Assembly (NCBI RefSeq): GCF_014196715.1
Contig: NZ_JACIEF010000001.1
Coordinates: 850,872 to 914,871 of the forward strand
DNA: 64,000 bases
From: Pedobacter zeae
GTDB taxonomy: Bacteria; Bacteroidota; Bacteroidia; Sphingobacteriales; Sphingobacteriaceae
Reading direction: 5' to 3'
In this document: positions 42,336 to 50,644 of the stretch, one piece after another
How positions within the stretch are numbered: the stretch's first letter is position 1
Layout of the letters: every line of letters starts with the position of its first letter
Notes under the pieces: model-generated
Database searches by the model: none
What the model was told of the DNA's origin: nothing
What the model saw: only the letters and a program-made list of their open reading frames with translations
Position numbers and translations under genes: made by a program

Positions 42336-42417
42336 CGCAGATATACGCGGCGTTTTTTGGTTTGAAAGTTGGCGTTCAGTGCCGAGTGGCGGCCAGCGGT
42401 CCTGCTTTCCGTTTCAA
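42336..42417 (+). repeat. Intergenic repeat, copy B
   Basis: About 82 bp, same orientation as copy A, 233 bp downstream. No ORF spans either copy convincingly. With the REP hairpin and the partial third copy this explains most of the 620-bp gap between trpS and plsC. Confidence 0.85.
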
Positions 42418-42445
42418 TGCTACAAATCACAGCCTTAATCCTTAA

Positions 42446-42475
42446 TTTGAAATTTCAAACTATTTTATATTTTTG
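42446..42475 (+). promoter_or_regulatory. Probable plsC-gatC promoter
   Basis: TTTG (42446-42449), an 18-bp spacer and TATTTTTG (42468-42475) fit the Bacteroidota consensus. The plsC ATG is only 8 bp past the -7 box, so the transcript would be leaderless or nearly so. Confidence 0.55.
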
Positions 42476-42483
42476 ATATATCT

Positions 42484-43209
42484 ATGATCAACTTTCTAAG
42501 GCACGTACACCGGATTTGGTTTTTATTCTGGATACTGTTTTTTTTCGCGCTCTTTTATCCTCTTTATTACATTACTTCGCGTAATGAAAAGTATTACGGC
42601 ACACTTAACTTTTGTCGTAAAGCCAATAGTTTTTTAAGCAGCCTGTTTTCAGGGGTTTTCTTTCGCTACCAGTACGAAGAAAAGCTCGATTCGAGGCAAA
42701 CATATATTTATTGTGCCAACCACACCTCTAATTTAGATATCATGGTTTTCTGCATCATGGGGCATGGTAAATTCCATTTTATGGGTAAAGATGAATTATT
42801 GAATAATCCGATATTGGGCATTTTCTTTAAAACCATCGATATTTCTGTTAACCGTGATAGCAAAATTTCTGCTTTTAAAGCTTTTAAAAAAGCCGGCGAA
42901 AACCTGGAAAAAGGCATGAGCCTGGTGATTTTTCCCGAAGGAAAAATTGACGACCATTATCCACCAAAGTTAGGCGATTTTAAAAATGGTCCATTCCGGC
43001 TGGCAATAGATAAAAACATCCCCTTGGTACCGGTTAGTATTACAGATGTTTGGAAAATTAACTGGGATGATGGTGCTAAATATGGAAGTAAGCCAGGAAT
43101 TTGCGATATTTACGTCCATAAACCTATAAATACTTCAGTTTTAGCCGATGTTGATACTGATCATTTTAAAGAAAAGGTTTTTAAATTGATAGACAGTAAG
43201 TTAGTATAA
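42484..43209 (+). CDS. plsC: 1-acyl-sn-glycerol-3-phosphate acyltransferase family protein
   Basis: 241 aa with an N-terminal membrane helix (FLFWILFFFALFYPLYYI). The acyltransferase motifs are in order: NHTSNLD (the NHxxxxD catalytic motif), the FKTIDISVNRDS block and IFPEGKID. It transfers a second acyl chain to lysophosphatidate at the inner membrane. gatC follows after one base, so the two are one transcription unit. Confidence 0.88.
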   Translation: MINFLRHVHRIWFLFWILFFFALFYPLYYITSRNEKYYGTLNFCRKANSFLSSLFSGVFFRYQYEEKLDSRQTYIYCANHTSNLDIMVFCIMGHGKFHFMGKDELLNNPILGIFFKTIDISVNRDSKISAFKAFKKAGENLEKGMSLVIFPEGKIDDHYPPKLGDFKNGPFRLAIDKNIPLVPVSITDVWKINWDDGAKYGSKPGICDIYVHKPINTSVLADVDTDHFKEKVFKLIDSKLV

Positions 43210-43210
43210 T

Positions 43211-43501
43211 ATGAATTTAGACGCAAAAACCATCCATAAAATAGCCGAGCTGGCCCGAATTCATATTGATGAAAAAGATGTAGATACCCTGATTCCTGAA
43301 ATGAACAAAATTTTGTCGTTTATGGAAAAGCTAAATGAGTTGGATACGGCTAAAGTGAAGCCATTGGTTTATATGAACGAATCGGTAAATGTTTGGCGTG
43401 AAGATGTGGTGAAGCAGGAAATTTCTACCGCTGACGGATTAAAAAACGCTGCAAAACATACAGACCGGTTTTTTATGGTTCCAAAGATCATCGAAAAATA
43501 G
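43211..43501 (+). CDS. gatC: Asp-tRNA(Asn)/Glu-tRNA(Gln) amidotransferase subunit GatC
   Basis: 96 aa, standard for GatC. It shows the conserved LARIHIDE, the MNKILSFMEKLNELDT helix and the REDVV segment. GatC holds GatA and GatB together in the complex that converts Glu-tRNA(Gln) to Gln-tRNA(Gln). gatA and gatB are not in the window, so the subunit genes are dispersed, as is common in Bacteroidota. Confidence 0.93.
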   Translation: MNLDAKTIHKIAELARIHIDEKDVDTLIPEMNKILSFMEKLNELDTAKVKPLVYMNESVNVWREDVVKQEISTADGLKNAAKHTDRFFMVPKIIEK

Positions 43502-43592
43502 TAGATCAGTACCGGTGAGATTTACATTTGTGCTTAATTTTTAATCCCCTTGTAACATCTTGCACCTTACGCTTGTCTAAAAAAGAAAAGAC

Positions 43593-44351
43593 ATGGAGAA
43601 ACCACTCATCACCATAAAAGAAATCGGTCGTAAATATGTTATTGGATCTGAAGTTATCCATGCACTAAAATCAGTTTCGTTAGATATCTATAAAGGTGAA
43701 TTTGTAGCATTGATGGGCCCGTCAGGTTCAGGTAAGTCGACCTTGATGAATATTTTAGGTTGTTTAGATACGCCCTCAAGCGGGACTTATGTTTTAAACG
43801 GAACCGATGTAAGCCACATGAGCGATGATGCACTTGCAGAAGTGCGTAACCAGGAAATTGGTTTCGTTTTCCAGACTTTTAACCTATTGCCACGCTCCAC
43901 TTCTTTAGATAATGTTGCCTTACCCTTAATTTATGCCGGAACAAGTAAAAAGGACCGGGATGCAAGGGCAGCCAAAGCATTAGAGAATGTAGGCTTGGGC
44001 AACCGTATGGACCACAAACCAAACGAACTTTCGGGCGGTCAGCGCCAGCGTGTGGCTGTGGCCAGGGCATTGATCAATAATCCATCCATTATCCTGGCTG
44101 ATGAGCCTACGGGTAACCTGGATACCAAGACTTCGGTAGAAATTATGGGGCTGCTGGAAGAAATTCACAGTAAAGGAAATACCATCATTTTAGTAACACA
44201 CGAGGAAGATATTGCACAACATGCACACCGCATTGTACGTATGCGTGATGGTTTGATTGAAAACGATTATTTAAATACAGATATCAAAAATGTATCTCCG
44301 CGTTTGCAGGCCTTGAAAGAGACTGGCAGCGATTGGGAGAAAATTAATTAA
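43593..44351 (+). CDS. ABC transporter ATP-binding protein (MacB/LolD family)
   Basis: 252 aa with all NBD signatures: Walker [11 protein letters not shown]-loop, signature [15 protein letters not shown], Walker [12 protein letters not shown] and H-loop VTHEED. The family partners with FtsX-like permeases. A suitable permease lies 3.5 kb downstream at 47836-49080 but is not adjacent, so pairing is possible, not shown. The stop codon is immediately followed by a 70-bp heptamer array. Confidence 0.92.
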   Translation: MEKPLITIKEIGRKYVIGSEVIHALKSVSLDIYKGEFVALMGPSGSGKSTLMNILGCLDTPSSGTYVLNGTDVSHMSDDALAEVRNQEIGFVFQTFNLLPRSTSLDNVALPLIYAGTSKKDRDARAAKALENVGLGNRMDHKPNELSGGQRQRVAVARALINNPSIILADEPTGNLDTKTSVEIMGLLEEIHSKGNTIILVTHEEDIAQHAHRIVRMRDGLIENDYLNTDIKNVSPRLQALKETGSDWEKIN

Positions 44352-44421
44352 GGCTTACGGTGTAAGGTTTAAGGCGTAAGGTTTTACCCTAAACCTTCTA
44401 CCTTTTACCTTCAACCTTTCT
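44352..44421 (+). repeat. Ten-unit heptamer array from stop codon to start codon
   Basis: Units in perfect phase: GGCTTAC, GGTGTAA, GGTTTAA, GGCGTAA, GGTTTTA, CCCTAAA, CCTTCTA, CCTTTTA, CCTTCAA, CCTTTCT. Five start with GG, then five with CC. It begins on the base after the ABC gene's TAA and ends two bases before the next ATG. AAGGTTT (44378-44384) and AAACCTT (44391-44397) form an inner hairpin. Confidence 0.88.
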
Positions 44422-44423
44422 AA

Positions 44424-44972
44424 ATGAAAATCTATACTAAAACTGGCGATAAGGGGCAAACATCACTCATTGGTGGAACCCGCGTTCCCAAATATCATTT
44501 ACGTATCGAAACGTATGGTACTGTTGACGAATTAAATTCGTACATCGGTTTAATGATGTGCCAAGAGATTGATCCGGCTGATCAGCAGCTGTTAAAAGAA
44601 ATCCAGGATAGGTTGTTTACCATTGGTTCGTCGCTTGCTGCAGATCCGGAAAAGTCTAAAATGAAAATTCCTGATCTTCATGATCGTGATATTACCCTGT
44701 TGGAAGAAGAAATAGACCGGATTAATGAAACTTTGCCTCCTTTAAAACATTTTATTTTACCCGGCGGAAATACTGTAGTTTCTTACTGCCATATTGCAAG
44801 ATGCGTATGCAGAAGGGCAGAACGCTTAACGGTAGCACTTGCAGAAAATAGCTTTGTAAATGAGCACGTAACCGTTTATTTGAACCGTTTAAGCGATTAT
44901 TTGTTCGTTTTGGCACGAAAACTGACGGTGTATTTTGGGGCAGAAGAAAATATTTGGATTCCGCGGGTTTGA
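44424..44972 (+). CDS. Corrinoid adenosyltransferase, PduO type
   Basis: 182 aa, a five-helix bundle of the PduO/MMAB class. The ATP-binding N-terminus reads TKTGDKGQTSLIGG, and the later VDELNSYIG and RCVCRRAER motifs are diagnostic. It makes adenosylcobalamin from reduced cob(I)alamin and ATP. This supplies the cofactor that the CarH-like regulator at 61079 would need. Its 5' leader is a heptamer array, and no cobalamin riboswitch is visible. Confidence 0.92.
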   Translation: MKIYTKTGDKGQTSLIGGTRVPKYHLRIETYGTVDELNSYIGLMMCQEIDPADQQLLKEIQDRLFTIGSSLAADPEKSKMKIPDLHDRDITLLEEEIDRINETLPPLKHFILPGGNTVVSYCHIARCVCRRAERLTVALAENSFVNEHVTVYLNRLSDYLFVLARKLTVYFGAEENIWIPRV

Positions 44973-44987
44973 TGGTGGAAAAATAAG

Positions 44988-45019
44988 TTTGTTTTGCTCA
45001 AAAATTTTAATATACTTTG
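44988..45019 (+). promoter_or_regulatory. Promoter of the DUF2795 gene
   Basis: TTTG (44988-44991), a 19-bp spacer and TATACTTTG (45011-45019), a -7 box with one extra base. The start codon is 38 bp further. Confidence 0.5.
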
Positions 45020-45057
45020 CGCAGTAATAAGAAATAGAATTTAATAGAATTGAAGAT

Positions 45058-45279
45058 ATGTATTGGACATTAGAATTAGCATCGCACTTGGAAGACGCAC
45101 CATGGCCTGCAACTAAAGACGAATTAATTGATTATGGTATCCGCTCTGGAGCTCCTGTAGAAGTAATTGAAAATTTACAGGCGCTGGAGGATGATGGCGA
45201 GCCTTATGAAACAATTGAGGAAATATGGCCGGATTATCCTACTAAAGAAGATTTTTTCTTTAACGAAGACGAATATTAA
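45058..45279 (+). CDS. DUF2795-family small acidic protein
   Basis: 73 aa, strongly acidic at the C-terminus. The core (HLEDAPWPATKDELIDYG... AP.EVIENLQAL) matches the DUF2795 fold, a small helical domain of unknown function very common in Bacteroidota. It has its own promoter and terminator, so it is a single-gene unit. Confidence 0.85.
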   Translation: MYWTLELASHLEDAPWPATKDELIDYGIRSGAPVEVIENLQALEDDGEPYETIEEIWPDYPTKEDFFFNEDEY

Positions 45280-45299
45280 TGTTTCAATCGAATAGAATC

Positions 45300-45333
45300 A
45301 AAAAGCAATTTCCCACAAGGAAGTTGCTTTTTT
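45300..45333 (+). terminator. Intrinsic terminator after the DUF2795 gene
   Basis: AAAAAGCAATTTCC and GGAAGTTGCTTTTTT pair with one G-T position around a 4-nt loop and end in a T-run. Confidence 0.8.
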
Positions 45334-45349
45334 GTTTTTACCAGAATAT

Positions 45350-45440
45350 TGTCATCCTGATCTGAACAAAGGGGAGTAAAGAAACTCATCTTTTGATAGA
45401 TCTCCGGGCTACGTTGTACCCCGCTCGATGATGTCCTTTA
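45350..45440. repeat. REP-like remnant
   Basis: TGTCATCCTGATCTGAACAA and the later AGATCTCCGGGCTACG recall the TCATCCTGA...GGATCT intergenic repeats of Bacteroidota. No ORF is present here. Confidence 0.35.
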
Positions 45441-45605
45441 GTTTTATTAATGGGGCATGGTCACCACGAAGTTGAACAACCTGGATAGCCTTTCGTTCCA
45501 TTTATTAAAAGCTGTATTTGCAATAAAAATTTACATTTTTTAAACAAAAGTCGAAAGCCATATGTTAATACATCAATAATATAACATTGCTAAAAAATTA
45601 ACACT

Positions 45606-45764
45606 ATGGGAAATTTATTGTATTTAGTCGCAGTAGTATTGGTAATACTATGGGTGATCGGATTTATATTTCACGGCTTCGGCGACGTTGGCGGAATAAT
45701 CCACGTTTTATTGGTAATCGCAGTCATTGCAATCCTGCTTAAAATTATTGGCAGGGCCGCATAA
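45606..45764 (+). CDS. Small two-span membrane protein (lmo0937 family-like)
   Basis: 52 aa, starting MGNLLYLVAVVLVILW and ending IIGRAA. Two hydrophobic helices (about 4-22 and 31-47) flank a glycine-rich turn, the layout of the short lmo0937-type membrane proteins frequent in Bacteroidota. It is complete with ATG and TAA and followed by a strong terminator. Function unknown; relatives are often stress-related, which is not shown here. Confidence 0.75.
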   Translation: MGNLLYLVAVVLVILWVIGFIFHGFGDVGGIIHVLLVIAVIAILLKIIGRAA

Positions 45765-45807
45765 AATATATTTAGCGGGCATTTCGGTAGCTAAAATGCT
45801 ATTGAAC

Positions 45808-45838
45808 AAAAAAGAGCTTTAATTTAAAGCTCTTTTTT
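45808..45838. terminator. Bidirectional terminator overlapping the ispD stop
   Basis: AAAAAAGAGCTTTAA and TTAAAGCTCTTTTTT pair nearly perfectly. The ispD stop codon (45824-45826, minus strand) lies in the hairpin, so the terminator encodes the enzyme's last residues. Confidence 0.88.
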
Positions 45839-46510
45839 GCATTCTGAATTTTTAAGTAGCAATTCTGCCAGTTCCAGATCAATGGGATAGGTTATTTTTA
45901 GATTTTCCCTTTCTCCTTCAATAATGTTGATTCCATAACCAATGGATTCTACCACGCTTGCATCGTCGGTAAAATGATTAGCAAAATCCTGGTTATAGGC
46001 TTCTTTAATCACATTGATATTAAATGTTTGCGGAGTTTGTACTAAGTACACCTCATCGCGCTTTAAAGCCGATGTTTTTTGATCTCTGGATATACGGACG
46101 CTATCGCTCGATGGTATAGCTGCAATTACGTTTCCCTGTACTTTAGCTGCTTTAAAACAGTTATCAATAAGGGATTTTGATACCAGTGGTCGAACGGCAT
46201 CGTGTATAGCCACAAAACCATCTCCTTCAATGGTTTGAATGGCATTTTTTACTGAATGGAAACGTTCTTTGCCACCATCAATAATTTCATGTGGAATATC
46301 GAAATTAAATTCTTCACACAGGTGTGCCCAGCTGTCTTGCTGATCTTTGCCAAGTACCAATAAAATTTTAGGTTGAGTATCGCTTTGTGCAAAAGCTTTT
46401 ATTGTATGCATTAAAACCGGGAGGTTTTTGAGCAGTAGAAATTGTTTAGGGGTTTCTGTTTGCATCCGATTTCCGGAACCGCCTGCTACAATTATAGCGT
46501 AGTCTTTCAT
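45824..46510 (-). CDS. ispD: 2-C-methyl-D-erythritol 4-phosphate cytidylyltransferase
   Basis: 228 aa. The N-terminal VAGGSGNRMQTETPKQF is the nucleotidyltransferase loop, and AIHDAVRPLVS and the later TDDASVVE complete the IspD pattern. It forms CDP-methylerythritol in the MEP isoprenoid pathway, which feeds the crtB/idi carotenoid genes in the last part of this window. queA is upstream on the same strand, across a heptamer-filled spacer. Confidence 0.95.
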   Translation of the reverse strand: MKDYAIIVAGGSGNRMQTETPKQFLLLKNLPVLMHTIKAFAQSDTQPKILLVLGKDQQDSWAHLCEEFNFDIPHEIIDGGKERFHSVKNAIQTIEGDGFVAIHDAVRPLVSKSLIDNCFKAAKVQGNVIAAIPSSDSVRISRDQKTSALKRDEVYLVQTPQTFNINVIKEAYNQDFANHFTDDASVVESIGYGINIIEGERENLKITYPIDLELAELLLKNSECKKEL

Positions 46511-46515
46511 GTGAA

Positions 46516-46585
46516 GAGATATGAGATAATAGATTTGCGATATGAGACCTGGTTTAACTCAAGTCTCATATCCCATTACTCAAAT
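46516..46585 (+). repeat. Ten-unit heptamer array with inverted halves (ispD / queA spacer)
   Basis: Units in phase: GAGATAT, GAGATAA, TAGATTT, GCGATAT, GAGACCT, GGTTTAA, CTCAAGT, CTCATAT, CCCATTA, CTCAAAT. It ends exactly at the queA stop codon. GATATGAGAC (46539-46548) pairs with GTCTCATATC (46563-46572), and TAGATTTG with CAAATCTA outside it; the two sides differ in length by seven bases, one unit. Confidence 0.88.
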
Positions 46586-47635
46586 CTATATAATTAGCAT
46601 GGCATCGCCATAACTGTAAAATTTATATTTTTCTTTTACTGCAACTTCGTAAGCATTCATTACGTTTTCGTAACCGCCAAAAGCACTTACCATCATCAAT
46701 AAAGTTGATTCTGGTGTGTGGAAATTGGTGATCATTGAGTTGGCAATACTAAAATCGTAAGGCGGGAAGATGAACTTGCTCGTCCAATCATTGGCTGCTT
46801 TTAATGTTCTGTTGGCAGAAACAGCTGATTCGATAGCACGCATGGAGGTTGTTCCAACCGCACAGATTTTCTTTTTATTTTCAATTGCTTTATTTACAAT
46901 GTTCGCGTCTTTCTGCTCGATAATAAACTGCTCAGAATCCATTTTGTGTTTGGTTAAATCCTCAACTTCAACCGTTCTGAAAGTTCCTAAACCAACGTGT
47001 AGTGTAACTTCTGCAAATTCCACACCTTTAAGTTCAAGGCGTTTCATCAACTCACGGCTGAAGTGCAGGCCCGCAGTTGGCGCAGCTACAGCTCCCTCAT
47101 GTTTTGCAAAAATGGTTTGATAACGTTCCTTATCTTCAGCTGTTGCTTTACGTTTTATGTATTTAGGCAGTGGGGTTTCACCCAAAATTTCAACATTTTT
47201 CCTAAACTCCTCATCGGTACCTTCAAATAAGAAACGGATGGTACGGCCACGTGATGTGGTATTGTCTACCACCTCAGCAACTAATAGATCATCGTCGCCA
47301 AAGTATAATTTGTTGCCTACGCGAATTTTACGGGCCGGATCAACCAATACATCCCATAAACGTAATTCCTTGTTTAATTCACGCAATAAGAAAACTTCAA
47401 TAGTTGCACCAGTTTTCTCTTTATTGCCATATAAACGTGCAGGAAAAACTTTAGTGTTGTTTAATATCATTACGTCTTTGTCATCGAAATAACCTAAAAC
47501 GTCTTTGAAGATTTTATGTTCAATTTTACCGCTGTCTTTATGCAATACCATTAATCGTGCTTCGTCGCGCTCTTCAGCCGGATTATTGGCTACTAATGAT
47601 TCCGGTAAATTGAATTTGAATTGTGATAATTTCAT
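46586..47635 (-). CDS. queA: S-adenosylmethionine:tRNA ribosyltransferase-isomerase
   Basis: 349 aa from the ATG at 47635 ([12 protein letters not shown]), where family similarity begins; 44 further codons upstream are open but not conserved. Conserved blocks include [28 protein letters not shown] and [14 protein letters not shown]. It forms epoxyqueuosine at tRNA position 34. Confidence 0.95.
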   Translation of the reverse strand: MKLSQFKFNLPESLVANNPAEERDEARLMVLHKDSGKIEHKIFKDVLGYFDDKDVMILNNTKVFPARLYGNKEKTGATIEVFLLRELNKELRLWDVLVDPARKIRVGNKLYFGDDDLLVAEVVDNTTSRGRTIRFLFEGTDEEFRKNVEILGETPLPKYIKRKATAEDKERYQTIFAKHEGAVAAPTAGLHFSRELMKRLELKGVEFAEVTLHVGLGTFRTVEVEDLTKHKMDSEQFIIEQKDANIVNKAIENKKKICAVGTTSMRAIESAVSANRTLKAANDWTSKFIFPPYDFSIANSMITNFHTPESTLLMMVSAFGGYENVMNAYEVAVKEKYKFYSYGDAMLII

Positions 47636-47835
47636 TCTTGATGAATTTTTTGAGGTGCAAAAATACGAATTTAATTTTTCTTTTTCGTATTTTATCAAAC
47701 GCAATTTATGTATATAATGTTTTAACCAATTTAAATCAAATAATACAGCGCTATTCAGGTACTGCATACATAAATTTAATTAGTTTTGAAGATAAACTGT
47801 AACCTTTTTAATGGCTTTGCATCTAACCTTTAATT

Positions 47836-49080
47836 ATGATAATCTTTAGGCTAATAGGCGAGAGTTTCCGTTTTGCATTTGATGCATTGCGCCAGAATAA
47901 ATTACGCACCATGTTATCGCTCTTGGCAATAACAATCGGTATTTTTACCATTATTGCTGTGTTTTCGGCGGTCGATACTTTTCGCGGTAAATTGCAATCA
48001 AGTGTAGATAAACTCGGCTCTAACACCATTTATATCCAAAAATGGCCCTGGAGCTTCGGCAATAATTACCCTTGGTGGAAATATATGAACCGTCCTCAGC
48101 CTTCATTGCGCGATTTTGAGGCCCTCCGTGAGCGAATTGAAAATGCACAAGGGGTTACGTTTGAAATATCGACCAGCGACAGAACCATTAAATATAGGAG
48201 TAACTCTGTTGAAGGGATTTCAGTATGGGCAGCATCGCACGATTTTAATAAAACCTGGAATTTCGAACTTCAGGATGGCCGGTATTTTACGGAAAATGAG
48301 AGTAAAAACGGTTCGCCTGTTTGTATTTTAGGCTCTGATGTTGCCGACGGACTTTTCGATGGAGACCGGGCGGTTGGGAAACAAATACAGATTTTAGGAA
48401 GAAGGTTAACAGTGGTAGGCGTTTTTAAAAAAGAGGGAGAAGACATGTTGGGTGTTTCTTTGGATAAAAACGTAAATATTCCAATTGCTTTTGCCAAAGG
48501 TGTTCTGGATATACAAAGTGAACGTTATGGCCCTCAGATAACCGTTCGTGGTAAGGATAACGTAAGTTTAGAGGAGGTAGAAAGCGAATTGAAAGGCTTA
48601 ATGCGCTCTATCCACAGGATCAAACCTGGCCATGAAGAAGATTTTGCACTCAATAAAACCACCATTATTTCCAACCAGTTAGATTCGATGTTTAAGATGG
48701 TAAATATTGCCGGCTGGGTGATTGGTGGATTTTCGATCCTGGTTGGTGGTTTTAGTATTGCCAATATCATGTTTGTATCGGTTAAAGAACGTACCAATAT
48801 CATTGGTATCCAAAAATCGTTGGGCGCAAAAAACTATTTTATTTTGCTGCAATTCATATTCGAATCTATATCACTCTGTATTTTAGGCGGCTTGCTGGGG
48901 TTATTACTGGTCTACCTGCTCGCACTCGTGATCGGAGCGGCTACAGATTTTCATATCATATTAGGATTGAATAACATTGCCTTAGGTATTGGAATATCGA
49001 TTATTATCGGCACTATCTCTGGTTTCTGGCCAGCCTATTCGGCTTCACGACTGGACCCGGTTGAAGCGATCAGAAGTTAG
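47836..49080 (+). CDS. ABC transporter permease (MacB/FtsX-like)
   Basis: 414 aa: one N-terminal membrane span (LLAITIGIFTIIAVFSAV), a periplasmic MacB_PCD domain (about 45-260) and three C-terminal spans of the FtsX domain (about 285-410). Proteins of this layout couple ATP hydrolysis in the cytoplasm to lipoprotein or drug transport. No ATPase gene is adjacent; the one at 43593-44351 is the nearest candidate. Its stop is followed by CAG-anchored heptamer units. Confidence 0.9.
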   Translation: MIIFRLIGESFRFAFDALRQNKLRTMLSLLAITIGIFTIIAVFSAVDTFRGKLQSSVDKLGSNTIYIQKWPWSFGNNYPWWKYMNRPQPSLRDFEALRERIENAQGVTFEISTSDRTIKYRSNSVEGISVWAASHDFNKTWNFELQDGRYFTENESKNGSPVCILGSDVADGLFDGDRAVGKQIQILGRRLTVVGVFKKEGEDMLGVSLDKNVNIPIAFAKGVLDIQSERYGPQITVRGKDNVSLEEVESELKGLMRSIHRIKPGHEEDFALNKTTIISNQLDSMFKMVNIAGWVIGGFSILVGGFSIANIMFVSVKERTNIIGIQKSLGAKNYFILLQFIFESISLCILGGLLGLLLVYLLALVIGAATDFHIILGLNNIALGIGISIIIGTISGFWPAYSASRLDPVEAIRS

Positions 49081-49089
49081 TTTATTTTG

Positions 49090-49123
49090 CAGACTTCAAT
49101 TGCAGTTTTCAGTAAGCAGTTGG
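49090..49123 (+). repeat. Heptamer array (CAGnnnn)
   Basis: CAGACTT, CAATTG (6 bp), CAGTTTT, CAGTAAG and CAGTTGG. They start 9 bp after the permease stop. Confidence 0.6.
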
Positions 49124-49381
49124 ACTCGTGCTCAGGGGAACTCCTGGTTAGCAAACCTTTTAACAATGGATATCCACAGCAAGATACGAACGGGAACTGG
49201 CAATGAAAAGATGGGCTTAGGCCTGCAGTGGAATACTGGCTTCATTTTCAAACGATGAAAGAAATCCCGTTAGGTAGCCGGTGCAACACTAGCTAATCGA
49301 TAAAATTTGCCATGAGGCGGATCTTTCCCCTGTCTGCAACGGGCAGGCGCTCCGCTATGCTGCGGAGATAACGAAAATACA
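49124..49381. other. Spacer between two heptamer arrays, no gene recognised
   Basis: About 258 bp without a convincing ORF. It is less AT-rich than neighbouring spacers and contains several short inverted pairs, for example CTGTCTGCAACGGGCAG and CTCCGCTATGCTGCGGAG. A structured RNA or a repeat element from elsewhere in the genome are both possible; I cannot tell which. Confidence 0.4.
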
Positions 49382-49413
49382 AACCCCTCGTTAGGTTTAA
49401 TTAACGAGGGGTT
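49382..49413 (-). terminator. Terminator of the aminotransferase gene
   Basis: AACCCCTCGTTA pairs perfectly with TAACGAGGGGTT. On the minus strand it is followed by TGTATTTT, 35 bp after the aminotransferase stop. Confidence 0.7.
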
Positions 49414-49427
49414 CATTTTATAAAGTT

Positions 49428-49448
49428 AACTGAAAATTGCTAACTGAT
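49428..49448 (+). repeat. Heptamer units at the aminotransferase stop
   Basis: AACTGAA, AATTGCT and AACTGAT run into the stop codon of the minus-strand gene. Their reverse complements (ATCAGTT, AGCAATT, TTCAGTT) match the CAG-type units at 49090-49123. Confidence 0.55.
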
Positions 49449-50644
49449 TAGGCCAATTTGCCCAATGCTTCTTTAATCCTTCTCAATGCTTCTACCAAAC
49501 TTTCGTCTGATGCGGCATAAGATAAACGGATGTAGTTATTGTTACCGAACGAGTCGCCACCTACGGTTGCTACGTGACCCACGTTTAATAAGTATAAAGC
49601 CAAATCGGCTGAATCTTTAATTACATTGCCATCGGCGTCTTTTTTGCCAAAAAACGAACTGATCTCAGGAAAGAAATAGAAGGCCCCGTCAGGAAGATTG
49701 GTTTTTACACCCGGAATCTCGTTCAGCAAATTATAAACCAACTCTCTTCTGCGTAAAAATGCTTCTTTCATTTTTAGAACACTTTCTAAACCTTGCTCGT
49801 AAGCGACTATACCTGCGCGTTGTGCGATAGAGCAGGTACCAGAAGTAGTTTGGCCTTGTAATTTATCGTTTGCAGCAGCAATCTCTTTATTCGCGGCAAT
49901 GTAACCTAATCTCCATCCGGTCATTGCAAATGCTTTAGAGAAACCATTTACAATAATTACACGGTCTTTAATGCTATCGAACTGAGCAATAGATTCGTGT
50001 TTATCCACAAAGTTGATGTGCTCGTAAATCTCATCTGAAAGGATATAGATGTTAGGGTGTTTTTCAAAAACTGCTACCAGGGCGGCCAGCTCTTCTTTAC
50101 TGTATACCGAACCGGTTGGGTTGCATGGCGAAGAGAACATGAACAGCTTGCTTTTTGGCGTAATGGCAGCTTCTAACTGTGCAGGGGTAATTTTGAAATT
50201 GCTTTCAATGTCGGTATCAATGAAAACCGATTTTCCTTCTGCCAATGTTACCATTTCTGAGTAAGAAACCCAGTAAGGCGTTGGGATGATCACCTCATCG
50301 TCCGGGTCAATTAAGGTTAAAATAACATTTGATAAAGATTGTTTAGCACCTGTTGAAACCACGATCTGGGAAATATCGTAATCTAAGTTGTTTTCGGTTT
50401 TGAGTTTATTTACGATGGCCTGGCGCAGGTCAGGATATCCCGGTACCGGCGAGTAGCGCGTATAATTTTCATCCAATGCTTTTTTAGCAGCATTTTTTAC
50501 GTGATCGGGCGTGTTAAAATCGGGTTCACCAACACTTAAACTGATTACATTAATGCCCTTAGACGCCAGTTCGCGGCCAAGTTTGGTCATTTTAAGGGTT
50601 GCAGATTCTGACAGGCTGTTAATTCTTTTCGATAAGGTGCTCAT
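49448..50644 (-). CDS. Pyridoxal-phosphate aminotransferase (aspartate aminotransferase class I)
   Basis: 398 aa. The fold-type-I motifs are SVGEPDFNTP (substrate loop), SPCNPTG, SDEIYEHINF and the PLP-binding lysine in NGFSKAFAMTGWRLGY. It is closest to aspartate or aromatic aminotransferases of the class I-gamma group. The start codon is the ATG at 50644. Confidence 0.9.
   Translation of the reverse strand: MSTLSKRINSLSESATLKMTKLGRELASKGINVISLSVGEPDFNTPDHVKNAAKKALDENYTRYSPVPGYPDLRQAIVNKLKTENNLDYDISQIVVSTGAKQSLSNVILTLIDPDDEVIIPTPYWVSYSEMVTLAEGKSVFIDTDIESNFKITPAQLEAAITPKSKLFMFSSPCNPTGSVYSKEELAALVAVFEKHPNIYILSDEIYEHINFVDKHESIAQFDSIKDRVIIVNGFSKAFAMTGWRLGYIAANKEIAAANDKLQGQTTSGTCSIAQRAGIVAYEQGLESVLKMKEAFLRRRELVYNLLNEIPGVKTNLPDGAFYFFPEISSFFGKKDADGNVIKDSADLALYLLNVGHVATVGGDSFGNNNYIRLSYAASDESLVEALRRIKEALGKLA

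Noticed and set aside
42064..42445. Two small ORFs of 65-70 codons on opposite strands in the trpS/plsC gap
   Set aside because: They lie in the two copies of the local repeat, encode nothing recognisable and mirror each other because the DNA repeats.
44352..44423. Cobalamin riboswitch before the adenosyltransferase
   Set aside because: The leader is only 72 bp and consists of heptamer repeats; no B12-box-like sequence is seen.
47636..47767. 44-codon upstream extension of QueA
   Set aside because: Family similarity begins at the ATG at 47635, and the extension is AT-rich, promoter-like sequence.
43593..49080. A single ABC-transporter operon of ATPase and permease
   Set aside because: Five unrelated genes on both strands lie between them, so pairing is only a possibility.
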